From Branchiostoma floridae (Eukaryota > Chordata > Leptocardii > Amphioxiformes > Branchiostomatidae), in assembly GCF_000003815.2 (NCBI RefSeq), contig NC_049979.1:32320500-32384499 (forward strand): a stretch of DNA of 64,000 nt, written 5' to 3'. Shown here one piece after another: positions 46,001 to 57,570 of this stretch; positions within the stretch are counted from its first letter, which is position 1; the number at the start of each line of letters is the position of its first letter. Below the pieces are notes generated by a model. It saw only the letters and a list, made by a program, of their open reading frames with translations, was not told where the DNA came from and made no database searches. Position numbers and translations under genes: made by a program.

Positions 46001-47004
46001 ATATCTCGAGAAGGAAGTATCCCAACATTTTGCGGTTTTCACCTTTCGATTCCTTGCTAAGGGACCTTTCCAACCATACCAAGTGTGCCAAGCCGGAACT
46101 TGAAACCTAAGCTACAATCGCGTCATTAAGTCACACCACTACCCGGGGCCGGGACATGCGGCTATAAAAAAAGGTGCTAGCGGTTGCGCCTAAACAGGGC
46201 CCGTATGCTCAGAAATATCTCGAGAAGGAAGTATCCCAACATTTTGCGGTTTTCACCTTTCGATTCCTTGGTAAGGGACCTTTCCAACCATACCAACTGT
46301 GCCAAGCCGGAACTTGAAGTCTAAGCTACAATCGCGTCATTAAGTCACACCCCTACCCGGGGCCGGGACAGGCGGCTTAAGTTGAAAAAAGGTGCTAGCG
46401 GTTGCGCCTAAACAGGGCCCGTATGCTCAAGAATATCTCGAGAAGAAAGTATCCCAACATTTTGCGGTTTTCACCTTTCGATTCCTTGCTAAGGGACCTT
46501 TCCAACCATACCAAGTGTGCCAAGCCGGAACTTGAAGCCTAAGCTACAATCGCGTCATTAAGTCACACCACTACCCGGGGCCGGGACAGGCGGTGCTTAA
46601 AAAAAGGTGCTAGCAGTTGCGCCTAAACAGGGCCCGTATGCTCAAGAATATCTCGAGAAGGAAGTATCCCAACATTTTGCGGTTTTCACCTTTCGATTCC
46701 TTGCTAAGGGACCTTTCCAACCATACCAAGTGTGCCAAGCCGGAACTTGAAGCCTAAGCTACAATTGCGTCATAAGTCACACCACTACCCGGGGCCGGGA
46801 CAGGCGGTGCGTAAAAAAAGGTGAGAGCGGTTGCGCCTAAACAGGGCCCGTATGCTCAAGAATATCTCGAGAAGGAAGTATCCCAACATTTTGCGGTTTT
46901 CACCATTCGATTCCTTGCTAAGGGACCTTTCCAACCATACCAAGTGTGCCAAGCCGGAACTTGAAGCCTAAGCTACAATGGCGTCATTAAGTCACACCCC
47001 TACC

Positions 47005-47234
47005 ATACTGCAGCCGACACACGGAAGTAACGGGAACAGGATCCGTGCGCGAAATTCAACCCAGCCAAACAAACATCGTATTACAAGTCATTCAGCCTCA
47101 ATACTTACGTATTACTCTACTATCCGCCACAGTTTCCAACACACAGAAAAAAAGTCTATGGCTTTTCAAGAACTGCGACGTACTATTTTGTGCCGACCTA
47201 CTTTTGTCCACGGGGGTCGCCCGTGAATACTGTG
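47005..47234. other. Non-repetitive junction sequence after the satellite
   Basis: The satellite ends abruptly after 'cacacccctacc' at about 47004. The next 230 bp match nothing else in the window. Two overlapping ORFs of 67-82 codons cross it; the longer begins inside satellite sequence, and neither looks like a gene. Confidence 0.4.
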
Positions 47235-47994
47235 TTCTGCGACCATAACGCTTGAACGGCTCACGCTAGAGCCACCAAATCTGATGAGTCTTCCTAAAAT
47301 ATTGTTGGCAACAATTTCAAGAAGTGTTTGAAAAATTGACCATTTTGTTGTATTGCCATGACAACCGTTTGTTGACCATTTTTGACAAAAATCGCTAATA
47401 AATTATGCTATTTTGATGACGTCACCAGGGGACAATATGACCACATCAAGAATAACTGGCTTATTGTCCTTTAGAATTTGTAACTACCTGGTATTTGTAA
47501 TCAAAAGACATCTAAATGAATGCATTTAGTCCATTTCCGTTGCCTTTATTTGTGATTATTTGCTGCAAAAAGTGTTTTTTAAATTCAAGGTGGATATAGT
47601 ATGGCGGAGCCCAGCGGGTATCTTAGGTGTGCATGACGTCATTTTGACGTCATTGACGTTGCTTTGGGCAACACAAATTGTAACAAACATTATTATTCTG
47701 TGATCTGCACTTGTAACATTTTTGTAGCATATTGTACCTTGAAGTTTTCTCTCTGAATACCCCTTTTTCATGGGTCCAGCCAATCTAATCAAAATGATGA
47801 CGTCATAGTTACGCCATATTACGTCATCATAACGTCATATTTTTGTAAACTGTCAGATTTTATGTCTACATCATTCCCTGAAAATTTGATGGCTATACAA
47901 GAAGCCGTTTGAGAGTTAACGTTACATGACTTAGAAGGGAGGGCCTCAACGTTACAGACCCAAAACGCTGTGACACCGGTCTGAATAAGGTTAA
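47235..47994 (+). mobile_element. Family A TTAA element, copy 7 (5' end missing)
   Basis: It follows the 12187-13138 copy through 'cttcctaaaatattgttggc', 'atgacaaccgtttgttgacc', 'tttgatgacgtcacc', 'gtgcatgacgtcattttgac' and 'gggtccagccaat'. It ends ACCGGTCTGAATAAGG plus TTAA at 47991-47994. The left terminal repeat is absent; the sequence joins unrelated DNA near 47235. Confidence 0.75.
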
Positions 47995-49087
47995 GGAACA
48001 ACCCTACCCCCGGCTCACGGCTAAGGTCGGCTAGGCCACGACTAGAGTGCAAACATCCAGGAATATCCGGAGAAGAACAACGCACAAAAAGACCACAAGG
48101 CCTAACGCGCGGAGATAACGCAGACCTGGACCATTTTACCGAAGAACGTAGGGGTAATTCCTGAAATTATTACATTGATTATAAAAGCAGCTACCGTGAA
48201 TATAATCAATGTGTATAATATTTAATATCTCGCAACTGCGTGCAGATGACATGCCAAACTTTATCACATGATAAATGCGGCAACGGGAACATAGAGAAAC
48301 AGGTGACATACTCATCACAACGTCCAAAAACAATACTCTGTCGTTGGAGGTTACCCTACGTCACAGAGTAATTATAATTCCTTCAATAAGATAGAGGTAA
48401 GAGAGGGTAACACATCAATCCCTGTAACGTTGATAAGTTGTCTGGCTGTTAAGAATGTGTTTTGTGGTACGTCTCTGGACTTTTACGGCATTGAATGGAT
48501 GGACGATAACAAGATAATGTTTACAATTACAAACATCTCCATTTCATGAAAAAATACAACAATGTGATTACCTTTATTCATCCAGGGAACACTTTAGTCG
48601 CTCTTCCCATAGGTTTGATGTATTCTGCATCCACCTGACTGTTTCTCTATCAAATCGCATGCATGTCTCCAGAGCTTCAGCTAGTGTGGTATTGATATAT
48701 AATAGTTAACTATAATGCGGTATTAGCAAGGTTATATAACCTCCTGGTAAAAGTATGGACTCCAACTATAGCTAGTACATGTACTAGAGAAAAGAAGCAT
48801 TCAGCACCATTTGAGGAAATAGACTTACACTTTAGAACTTTATTGCACGACAACTGTAAAGGATACAATGTGGCAACTTTTAACTACTTGTACATGAGTT
48901 GCTAATGTTTAAAAATCTAAGAAACTAAATCTATTTTACGAATGGTAATAGTATAAACAACCAAGCTAGCGTTATGTACTGCTTCAGGACCGTATGATAT
49001 TGTCTCGTTTTTAAAGGAGTTGTAACGTTATATAAATTGACCGACATAGGAAATACGCCCGAGGAAAATTACCTTGGTGCCAGGCAA
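47995..49087. other. Intergenic stretch upstream of the cysteine-rich gene
   Basis: Short ORFs only. Nothing recognisable as a gene or RNA. Probable upstream regulatory DNA of the gene starting near 49400, without identifiable elements other than those listed. Confidence 0.35.
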
Positions 49088-49101
49088 CACGTGACGTCAC
49101 G
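49088..49101. promoter_or_regulatory. CRE palindrome with overlapping E-box, candidate promoter site
   Basis: CACGTGACGTCACG contains the full 8-bp CRE (TGACGTCA) and an E-box CACGTG. It lies 385 bp upstream of the preferred start codon at 49473 and 42 bp upstream of a GCCGCCATG. CREB/ATF binding to this motif is established knowledge; use at this site is inference. Confidence 0.45.
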
Positions 49102-49129
49102 ATGCTCATTAATTATGCAAGTGGCCGCC

Positions 49130-49180
49130 ATGAGCGAGAAGAGTTTGAACGGAAGACGTGGGGAGGGCGGCTGGATCTAA
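49130..49180 (+). CDS. Possible upstream ORF (16 codons)
   Basis: An ATG in a strong context (GCCGCCATGAGC) opens 16 codons, MSEKSLNGRRGEGGWI, and stops at 49178-49180, well before exon 1's coding start. If the transcript begins upstream, it could act as a regulatory uORF. If transcription starts downstream, it is meaningless. Alternatively GCCGCCAT is just a YY1-type promoter motif. Confidence 0.25.
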   Translation: MSEKSLNGRRGEGGWI

Positions 49181-49472
49181 ACACGGTTTTAACTCGTTAC
49201 AACCACGTTCAAACTCACAGTACTATTTTTCCGGCTAGTATAGACTCTTATACATCACCCTAAGAAGTTTCAAGAAGGGGAAACACGGTTTGGACGTGCT
49301 AAAACGGAGTAGGAACTTGCGGTGCGCACGACTTCGACATGGCGGCTTGCACCAGTGGATGACAGCGGGCCTACTCAAGACTACGACCGACTGGGTCGGG
49401 AGAACCTTCGTCGTAATGTCGTCCAAAGACTCTACAGGTTCCCTTCTCCGAACTGTTTGGAGCAGCAGGTCC

Positions 49473-49575
49473 ATGTGGAGATATAAGCTGACGACAGGAG
49501 GAGGGGGGAGAAGTTGGGGCAGCTTGGCGTACGTGTGTGGCCTGTGCCTGGTCCTGCTCGTCTGTTTCACAACAG
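49473..49575 (+). CDS. Exon 1 of a secreted or membrane cysteine-rich protein (signal peptide)
   Basis: This exon supplies the signal peptide of the gene continued at 56463, 62553 and 63226. The preferred start at 49473 gives a polar N-region (MWRYKLTTGGGGRSWGS) and a hydrophobic core (LAYVCGLCLVLLVCF). Across the intron, TTGASA-QCDC offers a classic Ala-x-Ala cleavage site, making a signal peptide of about 38 residues. The exon ends at a GT donor (acaacag/gtaaaa) in phase 1, matching the acceptor phase of exon 2. In-frame ATGs at 49416 and 49359 could give longer N-termini; 49473 is chosen because it best fits signal-peptide length, although its start context is weak. The mature protein should enter the secretory pathway. 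Intron 1 is about 6.9 kb. Confidence 0.65.
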
Positions 49576-49783
49576 GTAAAAAACATCACGCACACCTGGA
49601 ACATATTAGATGCAATTACGTTACGACAGCTGCTAACATCCCTTCAATCTTATCAGACGTATATCACATCTTTTGCAGAGTGTCTCAGTTCTTTTCACTT
49701 TCGTTGCTTTAGTTTAGAGCGAGAAAACTACGGGTTTCTGGAAAAGGTGGCCCGTTTTCTACAACAATTTCTTGGGGGGAAAG

Positions 49784-49960
49784 TACTCTCCAACTTCCAA
49801 GCAGAGGTTGGGCTCCGGCCGTTTTTTTGACGTTTTTTAGTCGTTTTTTCTTAGGCTTTCTAGTTTCCTTTGGTAGGAAATCTTTGAAGAAAACAGGACA
49901 AAATTGAAAGTCTGACTACTAAAATGCGACGAAAACATTTGAAGCCGAACCCCTTGGATC
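49784..49960. repeat. Candidate dispersed repeat ('ccaagcagaggttg' end)
   Basis: It starts near 'ctctccaacttccaagcagag' and runs through 'gttttttgacgttttttag' type sequence. The word AAGCAGAGGTTG recurs at 54861 and, inverted as a variant, at 54949. I infer an old transposon end in intron 1; its extent is uncertain. Confidence 0.35.
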
Positions 49961-52613
49961 TATTTAGTGCATAAAATGGCAGTCACTCTAGTCTAAGACT
50001 AAATGTAACTGAAATACCGTACAGTTTTGACAAGGACCTTGGCTTTAGCAGACACTCCTGCACATATTCATGAAGAATATGTCAGTTGTCATAAGTATGA
50101 TTTTTGTTTATTGTCACGTCTGACGTACAACTTAGAGTCAACAAGTTTTTCAACAAGGAAGTGCAACAATGTAAATTTAGGTGAGGCCCGGAAATCGGGA
50201 TATTGGGTTACGTATTTCTTTGTAGCGCTTCTGTGTTGCGACACACTTGTGACAAGTACACCACAAATAAAGGTGTACAGGATAAACTGCCATTACAAGT
50301 TCAGTTTGAATGTAAAATGTTTGAAAAAAACAACACAGCACCAAACCTAGATCTGTGAATGGAAGAGAAGAAACATGGCAACTTTTATTGCTTCACAGTT
50401 TTACATTTTCTCTGACTTCTGATTTTGTAAATTCTTTCTCTCTTTGAAATTAAGACTTGTGTATGACAATTATTGTTACGACAGGTCCAAAATCCTGTGG
50501 ACTCCATATCTTAACATATAATCAAGAGATCATTTTGGACTTTGAGATACATGAAGGTGATGAAAGGTCATGATAATTCCTGCATCGTGTGATCAATGGT
50601 ATCATTACAATATAAATCAATATAACTTTCTTACATGACAGATTCACAGCGAACTGACAGTAGTGCAGAGTTGAATTTACAAGACAGGCAATTGTTACCG
50701 CTCAGTCAAAGTTTCACATCTATTATAAGCAAGTTGATCATTATGAAAAAGAAAAGACTCATGGTTAAAATGGTTAACGCTGGCATCGATACTAGTGGCC
50801 CTTCTGAAATATCTAGCCTCTTGCAAGGAAGCTATACACTCCTCAGTGCTTCGTGTTATGGGTTGAGGTCAATAATTTTCAATCTTCTGACAGGTTTTAA
50901 CAATGATGAAATTGATAGTGGTCATCCGTCCATTGGAATAACTTAAATGATGTGGTCTTTCTTGTTAGTCTGGACTCCAGGCCACTTTCTTGTCTGCTTG
51001 TCCAGGCACCTGAATGAAAGAAAAGGAAAGTTTTCAGCTGTTGCTGGTTAAAAAAAGCTTAAACAGCTTACAGAAGACCCGATACCGTAATACCTATGAA
51101 AAGTGTGCTCGAAGTCCGTGATAGGATTTTGTAACAATGAAAATCAATAGTAATTGCACACACTGTGAGCACATGATGGCTTTTCTGTGCAGAAAAATCA
51201 ATTTTAGACTGGGCTTGTGCTCAGTATACAACTTTAATACAGTGCAAGTTTGAAAGAGTTACTTTTGATAGTTGCAATCTTACTAATAATAGGAATAGAT
51301 CTAGGTTAATTTCCAAATACAGATAGCTAAGGACAGCATATAGTAATTATATAAAGTGTTATGAAAGACGTCTTTGAGCAAGATTTGTTTTGGGACTCTG
51401 TTGAGTCTGTAATACTAGGGTTCCAAATCACATAATTTTATACTATATCAATACCAGAAAATCCTTGCTTTGTGCTTCATGCTTTTTGCTTCAATTATGG
51501 ATATGATTCAATTATTACAAAAACTTTCAATTGATATCACTTTTTCAAGATCTTTAGTCTTTACTGTGTTAGACCAGTCCATTGGCCCAATTGCCCAGGG
51601 CAAGTACATGTAAAAGTGCATATCGCGCAAGTGCATGTCATACCATACTTGGCTGTTTGGGCCAGTGTGATTTTTCCATGCATGTAAATTTTAAGTCAGG
51701 GCAGACTTTGGTCTTGCAGCTAAAACAGTGTTACATTGTTTGAAGTGCTTTCTTTTTACTAAAAAGATATTAAGGATTTCGTTACTGCAAGTAGAACATT
51801 TCAAGACTGAAAAGTTGGTTTGGGTCTTGAGACTTTTTATGTAACTGCCCTATAGGACATTGTGAATTTTTCAAAACTTGCAATTGTATAACCCTTGTAA
51901 CCAGATACATTGATTGGGCATTTGGGGGTTGGATGTGATCTTAAATTGTTTTTCTGTAGATTTATGAGAGTAAAGTAGGAGGGGCTGACACCAGGAGATT
52001 GAATAACCAGGTGTTTGAGATCTCCCTGTGTCAACAGATCACTCAGGCTGTTAACAGTTTCCTTGGAAAGGTGTTGTGTTTGGGACAGACAGAAGGATAA
52101 GGTGTGCAAACAAAGTGCATGATGCACAAGTGAAACTCTGTCCAACATTATCATGATCAAATATCTAGTTTCAGACATGTAACAAACTGTAAATTTTTAA
52201 CTGTAAAGTTGGTCAGTGACATACTCGTTCGACTTCACTGAAGTAACAGGTGGTTTTGTAAATTGTTTTGAAGAATCCCCTAGTAAGTATTTCCATCAAG
52301 CAGAATAACAGTTACTATACTTTGAGGGAAAAAGGGCCTCTTCTTCATGAGGGTTTGGGGTTTTGTCCCCACAATGTTTTACACTGAATTCAGAAGAACC
52401 CCTTATGTATGATTAAATTACGCAAAATCTGTCTGCCTCGCTATGAAGTAGGCGGATAAGATGGCTTGCCCCACAAATTCAAAATAGGCTACATACTATA
52501 TGCCTTATACTAAGTTATAGAAAAGAACGCCCAGACTCTCTTTCATGATCTCATACTAAAAGTGTTTTTGTAAATCATCTTGGATGGTGAAATATTTGTT
52601 TCACAATTTTTCA
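49961..52613. other. Intron 1, first part
   Basis: No exon-like ORF flanked by plausible splice sites was recognised. The 103-codon ORF at 50635-50946 and others lack domains. A segment at 52365-52420 ('cacaatgttttacactgaat') has a diverged second copy at 57085-57130, a dispersed repeat of unknown type. Confidence 0.4.
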
Positions 52614-52787
52614 TACTGTAAATTCATTTACTTTTGCCATGGTTTTATTTCATGATGGAAGGGAGTAGGATTTTTTAAATTCGGGTTAAACAATTCTGTA
52701 GCGTCATTAAAAGTATGTTTGCAATGGGAAAGTCACTGCAAAAACCGAGACAATAAAACCATTGCAAAAGTTAAAAGATTTACAGTA
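52614..52787. mobile_element. 174-bp MITE with TACTGTAAAT ends (mariner-like)
   Basis: The left end TACTGTAAATTCATTTACTT then TTGCCATGGTTTTATT is matched by the inverted right end AATAAAACCATTGCAAAAG then TTAAAAGATTTACAGTA. The terminal repeats are about 37 bp with a few mismatches. Starting and ending in TA fits Tc1/mariner-type target choice; the assignment is inference. It lies within intron 1. Confidence 0.75.
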
Positions 52788-54332
52788 GGAAGGCATCATG
52801 ACTACTGCATCTTCGGTAGCAGTGGTCCTCTGTTAAACTTGACATCTTTGTAAACCTTGTCTTTTGACTTCACGGAACTCAAACAGGTTGTTCAGTAAAT
52901 AGTCTTGAAGCTAATGTAGGTAATGTATATTGACCGTGCACTTGTCATGTATTGTTGGCATGTAGGACAGGTATACTGTTAGCCATTAAAGCCAAGGGTC
53001 ACAGCCCGGTTGTAAAGCATTCTTCTATAATGAACATGGTGCGGCAGGGTTCAACAAATGTTTTCACATTACTGAAATGCATTTTGACTGAGGTTTCCTC
53101 ATTGGTGTCCTTAATGTTTATTGTTTTAAAATCTATAACTTGTATAAGCATAACAATAAACTATAGCTGTGAATTCTACCTTGAAATCTCAAAATTTCAC
53201 CAAATGCCATAATACCACCACAGATACCTTCTGAAGATTGTCTTGACTACCTAAATATCTGAAGTGCATGTACCTCAGGATTACTGATGGTACATTAGTA
53301 CAATTTGAATCACTGACTTGTAATTCATGTATTTTTTCTCATGTGGTGGAATTATGGCATCCCATGGAATTATGAGAGTTGATGTTGTGACCACTTTTTA
53401 TGTGGTCCCTTACAATAAGTACGATAATCTTTCCCATTGACACAAGCATTAAGTACCCTGTCCGTTATAAGTGACCACCTGTTATTGGTCTCCTGAGAGT
53501 ACAGTTTTGACAGTACTAGTGTTGACAGTAATGTCATCAACTGCCATAGCTAAATAACTGTCACATTTCATGTTTTATACAACGGGCTCGCTCAATTGAC
53601 TGCCGTAATAGATAGGCAGTATCTTATCAGCACTCACTGCATACCGTTATTGCTAGCTACATAGGAATGCTACGAAGGGTGAACAGAACACGCCAATGGT
53701 TCTGGTCTAGTTGTGTTCACATGTTTTGACTTCAACGCAAACATGTCTTGCAGTATTGTATGTTGTAAGTTCCAAACATTCTATGTTGTATATACACGCA
53801 AAGAAATGATTGGCTGGAGATCCATAAACATAAACCAGCCTCTACCTCCAGTTAATTGCTTCCTGACCTACAAAATTCAAGGCTCGGTCAAATTGATGAC
53901 TTTGCTTAGGACCATGAATGACTGATAGTGACAAGAGTGGGATTTCAAATTTATGTTGTTGGGCTCTTGCCACCACTGACTTAGGTAGTTTTATTCAAGA
54001 TTGGCATACACCAACCATGAATTTTAAACTTGTCTTCTAATAATACTATTAAGGATTCCCTCTGTGTTCTGGTATATGTGCTAGTATCACATGACGTATG
54101 TTTCACTAAATGTGTTGCATGAAAAAAGGATGAGAAATTGGGAGAAATCTGTATCAATTTTTATCATGATTTCCCTATAATTATTCTGTTGAAGATAAAA
54201 TCTGTAATGATAGATATTTTCAGTGTATATGGCATGCTTAATATTGCTGACCTTATTTGAATGAATGGACGATTCTGTACATTATATTCTTCTCTGGCAT
54301 GTCAGACGTGCTAAAGCAGGGCTTGAAATAAC
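52788..54332. other. Intron 1, second part
   Basis: No gene, exon or repeat was recognised; ORFs are short and not protein-like. Confidence 0.4.
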
Positions 54333-54348
54333 ACCTGCATATGCAGGT
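54333..54348. repeat. Perfect 16-bp palindrome in a CCTGCA-rich patch
   Basis: ACCTGCATATGCAGGT is perfectly self-complementary. It is surrounded by further GTGCAGGT and ACCTGCAC words (54351-54420), preceded by 'gggcttgaaataac'. It is probably part of an old repeat in intron 1. Confidence 0.6.
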
Positions 54349-54839
54349 TAGTGCAGGTAAGATTGGAGCTGTGCAGTTATTTCTGGTGTCTACCTGCACC
54401 TAACCTGCACTGGTCCATGTACTGGGTTTATACATCGATGTCCTATGATATAGGTGTCACCGTAATGTGTATTGAATTAGCTGCATTGACTGTTACCACC
54501 TATTAGTTAAGTATAAAAGAAAAAATAGCAATGCACATGGTTTCTGAACAGTTTTAGTATGATCCATACTTCCTAAATTCAGAGTGGTGCAGGTAAAATT
54601 TGGAGGTAAAAATGGAGGTAATTTTCACTGTTACATGCACCCGAGTACAGGAAAAAGTATTTCGTTCGCGTGGAGACTGAGCGGATGTGAAAGCATTTAT
54701 CACCATGGTAGAACTGGAACAGTAACTCTGCCTAATAACTGTTTATCAAGTTTCCTGGCAACTGTTCTATTGATGTTTAAGCTTTTGTGTCTGACGGTTT
54801 TGATGGTTCTGGGTCGGTGGTTTCATCAATTCTACAGCT
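54349..54839. other. Intron 1, third part
   Basis: No gene, exon or further repeat was recognised beyond the CCTGCA-rich patch that continues to about 54420. Confidence 0.35.
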
Positions 54840-54973
54840 GGGTGCCCAAAACATTCTCCAAGCAGAGGTTGATGTGAAAAATCTTTTTCTGCAAGCTAAC
54901 ATCACACAGAAAAAGACGCCATGTGAGAAAAGTGTCACAATTTTCCCCATCAGCCTCTGCTTGTAGGGCACCC
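54840..54973. mobile_element. 134-bp foldback element (GGGTGCCC ends)
   Basis: The left end GGGTGCCC followed by CCAAGCAGAGGTTGATG is mirrored at the right end by CATCAGCCTCTGCTTG and then GGGCACCC. The arms differ by a few bases and an 11-bp insertion in the left arm. No target duplication is clear. Confidence 0.6.
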
Positions 54974-56462
54974 AAAATATACTGGAAAGCTTGGTCAAAT
55001 ACAGGTAGACTTGCAAACAAATCAACAATGAAAATAGGGGTATAGTTTTTCATGGCCTGTTTCTGTGTCTGTGAACATACAGTTCGAGTGCAATAGCTCA
55101 AGAATATTTCAAGCGATTGCAATGATATTTGGTACGTGCAGTAGGTGTTATTTATGTTAATGGTCAACTCAAGATTTACTTTGCAGTACTTGAAATACCC
55201 ACTTGCACACTTGCAAATGCAACAACATGTTGCTTGGTGCAACTTAATTTTAAAACTAGGCAGCTCAGTGTGCAACCTGAAATTTTGCAGTTGGAAATAT
55301 ACCGCTTTTTCCCTACCTACATGGATAAGCTTGTATCTAATTCTTGATTAAGATAAAACATTATTTAGTAGTTACATGTAACTGGAAGAAAGGATAATGG
55401 ATAAGTTATAAGATATGATTCTGAAGAAAGTGATAACTTGGAAGTGGGGCAACCTTTTAAGAATTTAAAAATGTTGATGGGGCAACCTCTGCCTTTGACT
55501 CAAGGTGCCACCTGGGTAACCTGGCTGAAAGTATTTTGAGTACTGCTTTGGGACTCATGGTGTTTCACTCAGCCTTGGTATTGCAGCAGAACGTCTTTAA
55601 AAAAATCTTTTTAAATGTGAAAAGCAGCCTGCCTTGAATCATTAGAGTTATGGAATGGGTCAGAGGCATACTTGAATAACAGCAGGGGGCTCAGTGTTAT
55701 TTTACAACCCATTAGAAGGACCTTGTCAGTAGACTTAACTGTCATCAGATTACAAAGTCTTGTTGGTTCTGCAAATAATACAAGTCTTAGGGAAAAACTA
55801 CAGAAAAAGGACTCCACACAAGTATGGTACAGGATGTAATGTTAACAGCTAAGTACTGTATTCAAGTGCCTAATAGATGCTATGTCACCAATGACACTGA
55901 AATACACGAGTGCCTGATCACAAGCAACCATCATAGGTTTTATTCAATGAACATAAACTTTTGTGCAACGTATACACGATATAACACCCTTCTTTCATTG
56001 AATAATGCTAATGGCTGAGCGTAATCAAGAAATGTTAAATTTGGGTGATGTAAACAATTTAAAGATCCTTTGTATTGCTTATATCTTGTTATATTTTGTG
56101 CATGAAATACTTTTTTTCAGTTTCATGCAAAATTGCCTTGTTGGCAGTCATTTTACGTGCAATTGGAAACAACTACATGCAGAATTGTATATTTTTAGTA
56201 GTACTCAGTAGTACTATTAGACACAAATAAAGCTTTTAAATTGTCAAGCATCACAACATACAAGTATAAGTGTCACAGTCACACATTTTCCCCAACTTTT
56301 ACATCTAACATTTACTTAGTTTGACGTCCAATTCCAAAGGTCATATTTCCGAGGAGTTGTGTGCAAAATGTAAGCTTTAGGGTGCAGTGTCTTTGGGCAA
56401 GAATTTGCAATAAACATATTATTATCTTTATTGATTTTTTGGTCATGTCTTGTATTTTTCAG
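54974..56462. other. Intron 1, last part
   Basis: No exon, RNA or mobile element was recognised. A T-rich tract precedes the exon 2 acceptor (tgtatttttcag at 56451-56462). Confidence 0.4.
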
Positions 56463-56577
56463 GAGCGTCAGCACAATGTGACTGTACCACAGACTGTAGC
56501 TGTTCCTTCGCCAACTGTACTGCTGGTCAGTACTGGAACGACTCGGCAGGATGCGTCACCTGTCCTGTGGGATTCTT
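56463..56577 (+). CDS. Exon 2 of the cysteine-rich secreted protein
   Basis: The acceptor 'tgtatttttcag' and the donor '/gtaagt' bound a 115-bp exon whose phases (enters at 1, leaves at 2) fit both neighbours. It encodes the end of the signal peptide (GASA) and the first mature residues, QCDCTTDCSCSFANCTAGQY, then GCVTCPVGFF. Cysteines make up about a fifth of the residues, and NCT and NDS are N-glycosylation sequons. The GCVTCPVGFFC pattern, completed by exon 3, opens a GCC2/GCC3-type (ephrin-receptor-like) cysteine repeat. The family role, disulfide-bonded extracellular modules, is established; the specific function here is unknown. Confidence 0.8.
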
Positions 56578-57570
56578 GTAAGTACAGTTACTGTACTTGT
56601 ATACGGACTTTGGTATAGCCTCCTTTGCTTTGCAGCCTTCTGGGAGCACCCCCCCCCCCTACACACACACACACACAAAAAAAAAAAACACCACTGCTCC
56701 TAGAAGGCTACGAAGGAGGCTATATGTAACATGTGTTGCACTGATACCTCTCCCCAATGTAAAACTTTACCTGGATATTGCTAGAGTCGCATTTCAAATC
56801 CGGGGCTGGGCTGGGCAGCTTTGCAGAAAGAATTATGCAAAAGACAACAAGGAAGTTGATTCCCAAATAGAACATAACTTGTGTATACCTAAAATACACC
56901 TTAATTTTTCCTTTTCGTAAACTGGTCGGGCCGAGGTTGGGAAATGTTACCCAAGCATATGTAGGAAAGTTTCTAACAAGAGGTTGAGGCAATGGTCAGG
57001 CACATCTAGGCACAAACATGCTCCTAAAAGAATGGGTCTAAACTGCCAGGGTTGCAGTTTCTGCTCTCGTATGGGGGTCTGCGTAGGGTGTCCCAACAAT
57101 GCTTTACACTGAATTTAGAAACCCCGATATATTATACTAAAATCAAGGAAGGCAATAAAGCAACAATTTTTCGCCTTGCTTCAAATTACGACTTTTCCTA
57201 CGAATTACTGGGAATTGAATTGGGCTACCTACACCTTACAGCAATGTCATCATAAAAGAATTATCTCTATTGATCAATGAAGTTTTGTCACTTAATCTAC
57301 TTCATCTCTTCTTGACTAATGTCATTCTGATGACAGTATAATCAGATGGGTGGAGCACCAGTCATTACCATGTATATGACAATACAGCCATGTAGACTAC
57401 TACAGGATGGTACTGAGATGCAAATTCACAGTGAAAGATAACAAAAAAGCTGTCAATTAATCAATAGATATCCTGCTGTGCTATATTCAAGGCTTCAAAT
57501 GGCTGCACAGACAAAATTTATTCAGGGTTGGTTGTATGGTAACTGGCAAAGAGCCAACAACTGATTTTAA
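56578..57570. other. Intron 2, start
   Basis: Apart from the foldback element at 56614-56724 and the dispersed repeat copy near 57085-57130, nothing recognisable is seen. Confidence 0.4.
56614..56724. mobile_element. 111-bp foldback MITE next to the exon 2 donor
   Basis: The left arm TATAGCCTCCTTTG then CAGCCTTCTGGGAGCA is mirrored by TGCTCCTAGAAGGCT then ACGAAGGAGGCTATA. The loop is a C-run, (CA)n and A-run. It begins 36 bp after the exon 2 splice donor and may form a stem in the pre-mRNA. Confidence 0.75.

Larger units (their letters stand above)
26649..47004 (+). repeat. 214-218-bp satellite array, about 20 kb
   Basis: The unit runs approximately GGTGCTAGCGGTTGCGCCTA, AACAGGGCCCGTATGCTCAA, GAATATCTCGAGAAGGAAGT, then 'cattttgcggttttcacctt', 'gggacctttccaaccatacc', 'caagccggaacttgaagcct', 'tacaatcgcgtcattaagtc' and 'cacccctacccggggccggg'. 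Measured spacings between successive GGCCCGTATG motifs are 215, 214 and 218 bp. Roughly 75-80 units are visible by length, with seven N-gaps. Variants include an extra GCTTCTTAA block, a CTTAAGTTGAAAAAAGG linker, a GTGAGAGCGG form and 25-bp-deleted units (42145, 42335). Every frame contains recurring stops (TGA in 'cttgaagcc'), so the 70-80-codon ORFs are artefacts. The array is interrupted at 39066-40056. Confidence 0.95.

Noticed and set aside
26994-47004. Many 65-125-codon ORFs with the shared peptide QGPYAQEYL and FLAKGPFQPYQ in the satellite
   Set aside because: They are repeated readings of a 214-218-bp satellite whose length is not a constant multiple of three and which contains a recurring in-frame TGA; several also cross N-gaps.
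26994-47004. CENP-B-box-like motif in the satellite unit
   Set aside because: TTCGATTCCTTGCTAAGGG has the TTCG start but lacks the required A and CGGG spacing, so no CENP-B box is claimed.
49290-49472. Extending exon 1 coding back to 49290
   Set aside because: The codon at 49290 is TTG, not ATG. In-frame ATGs exist at 49359 and 49416, but the signal-peptide length favours 49473.
49235-49604. Minus-strand ORFs of 77 and 111 codons overlapping exon 1
   Set aside because: They are antisense shadows of the GC-richer 5' exon region. The plus strand has a signal peptide, a splice donor and phase-matched downstream exons.
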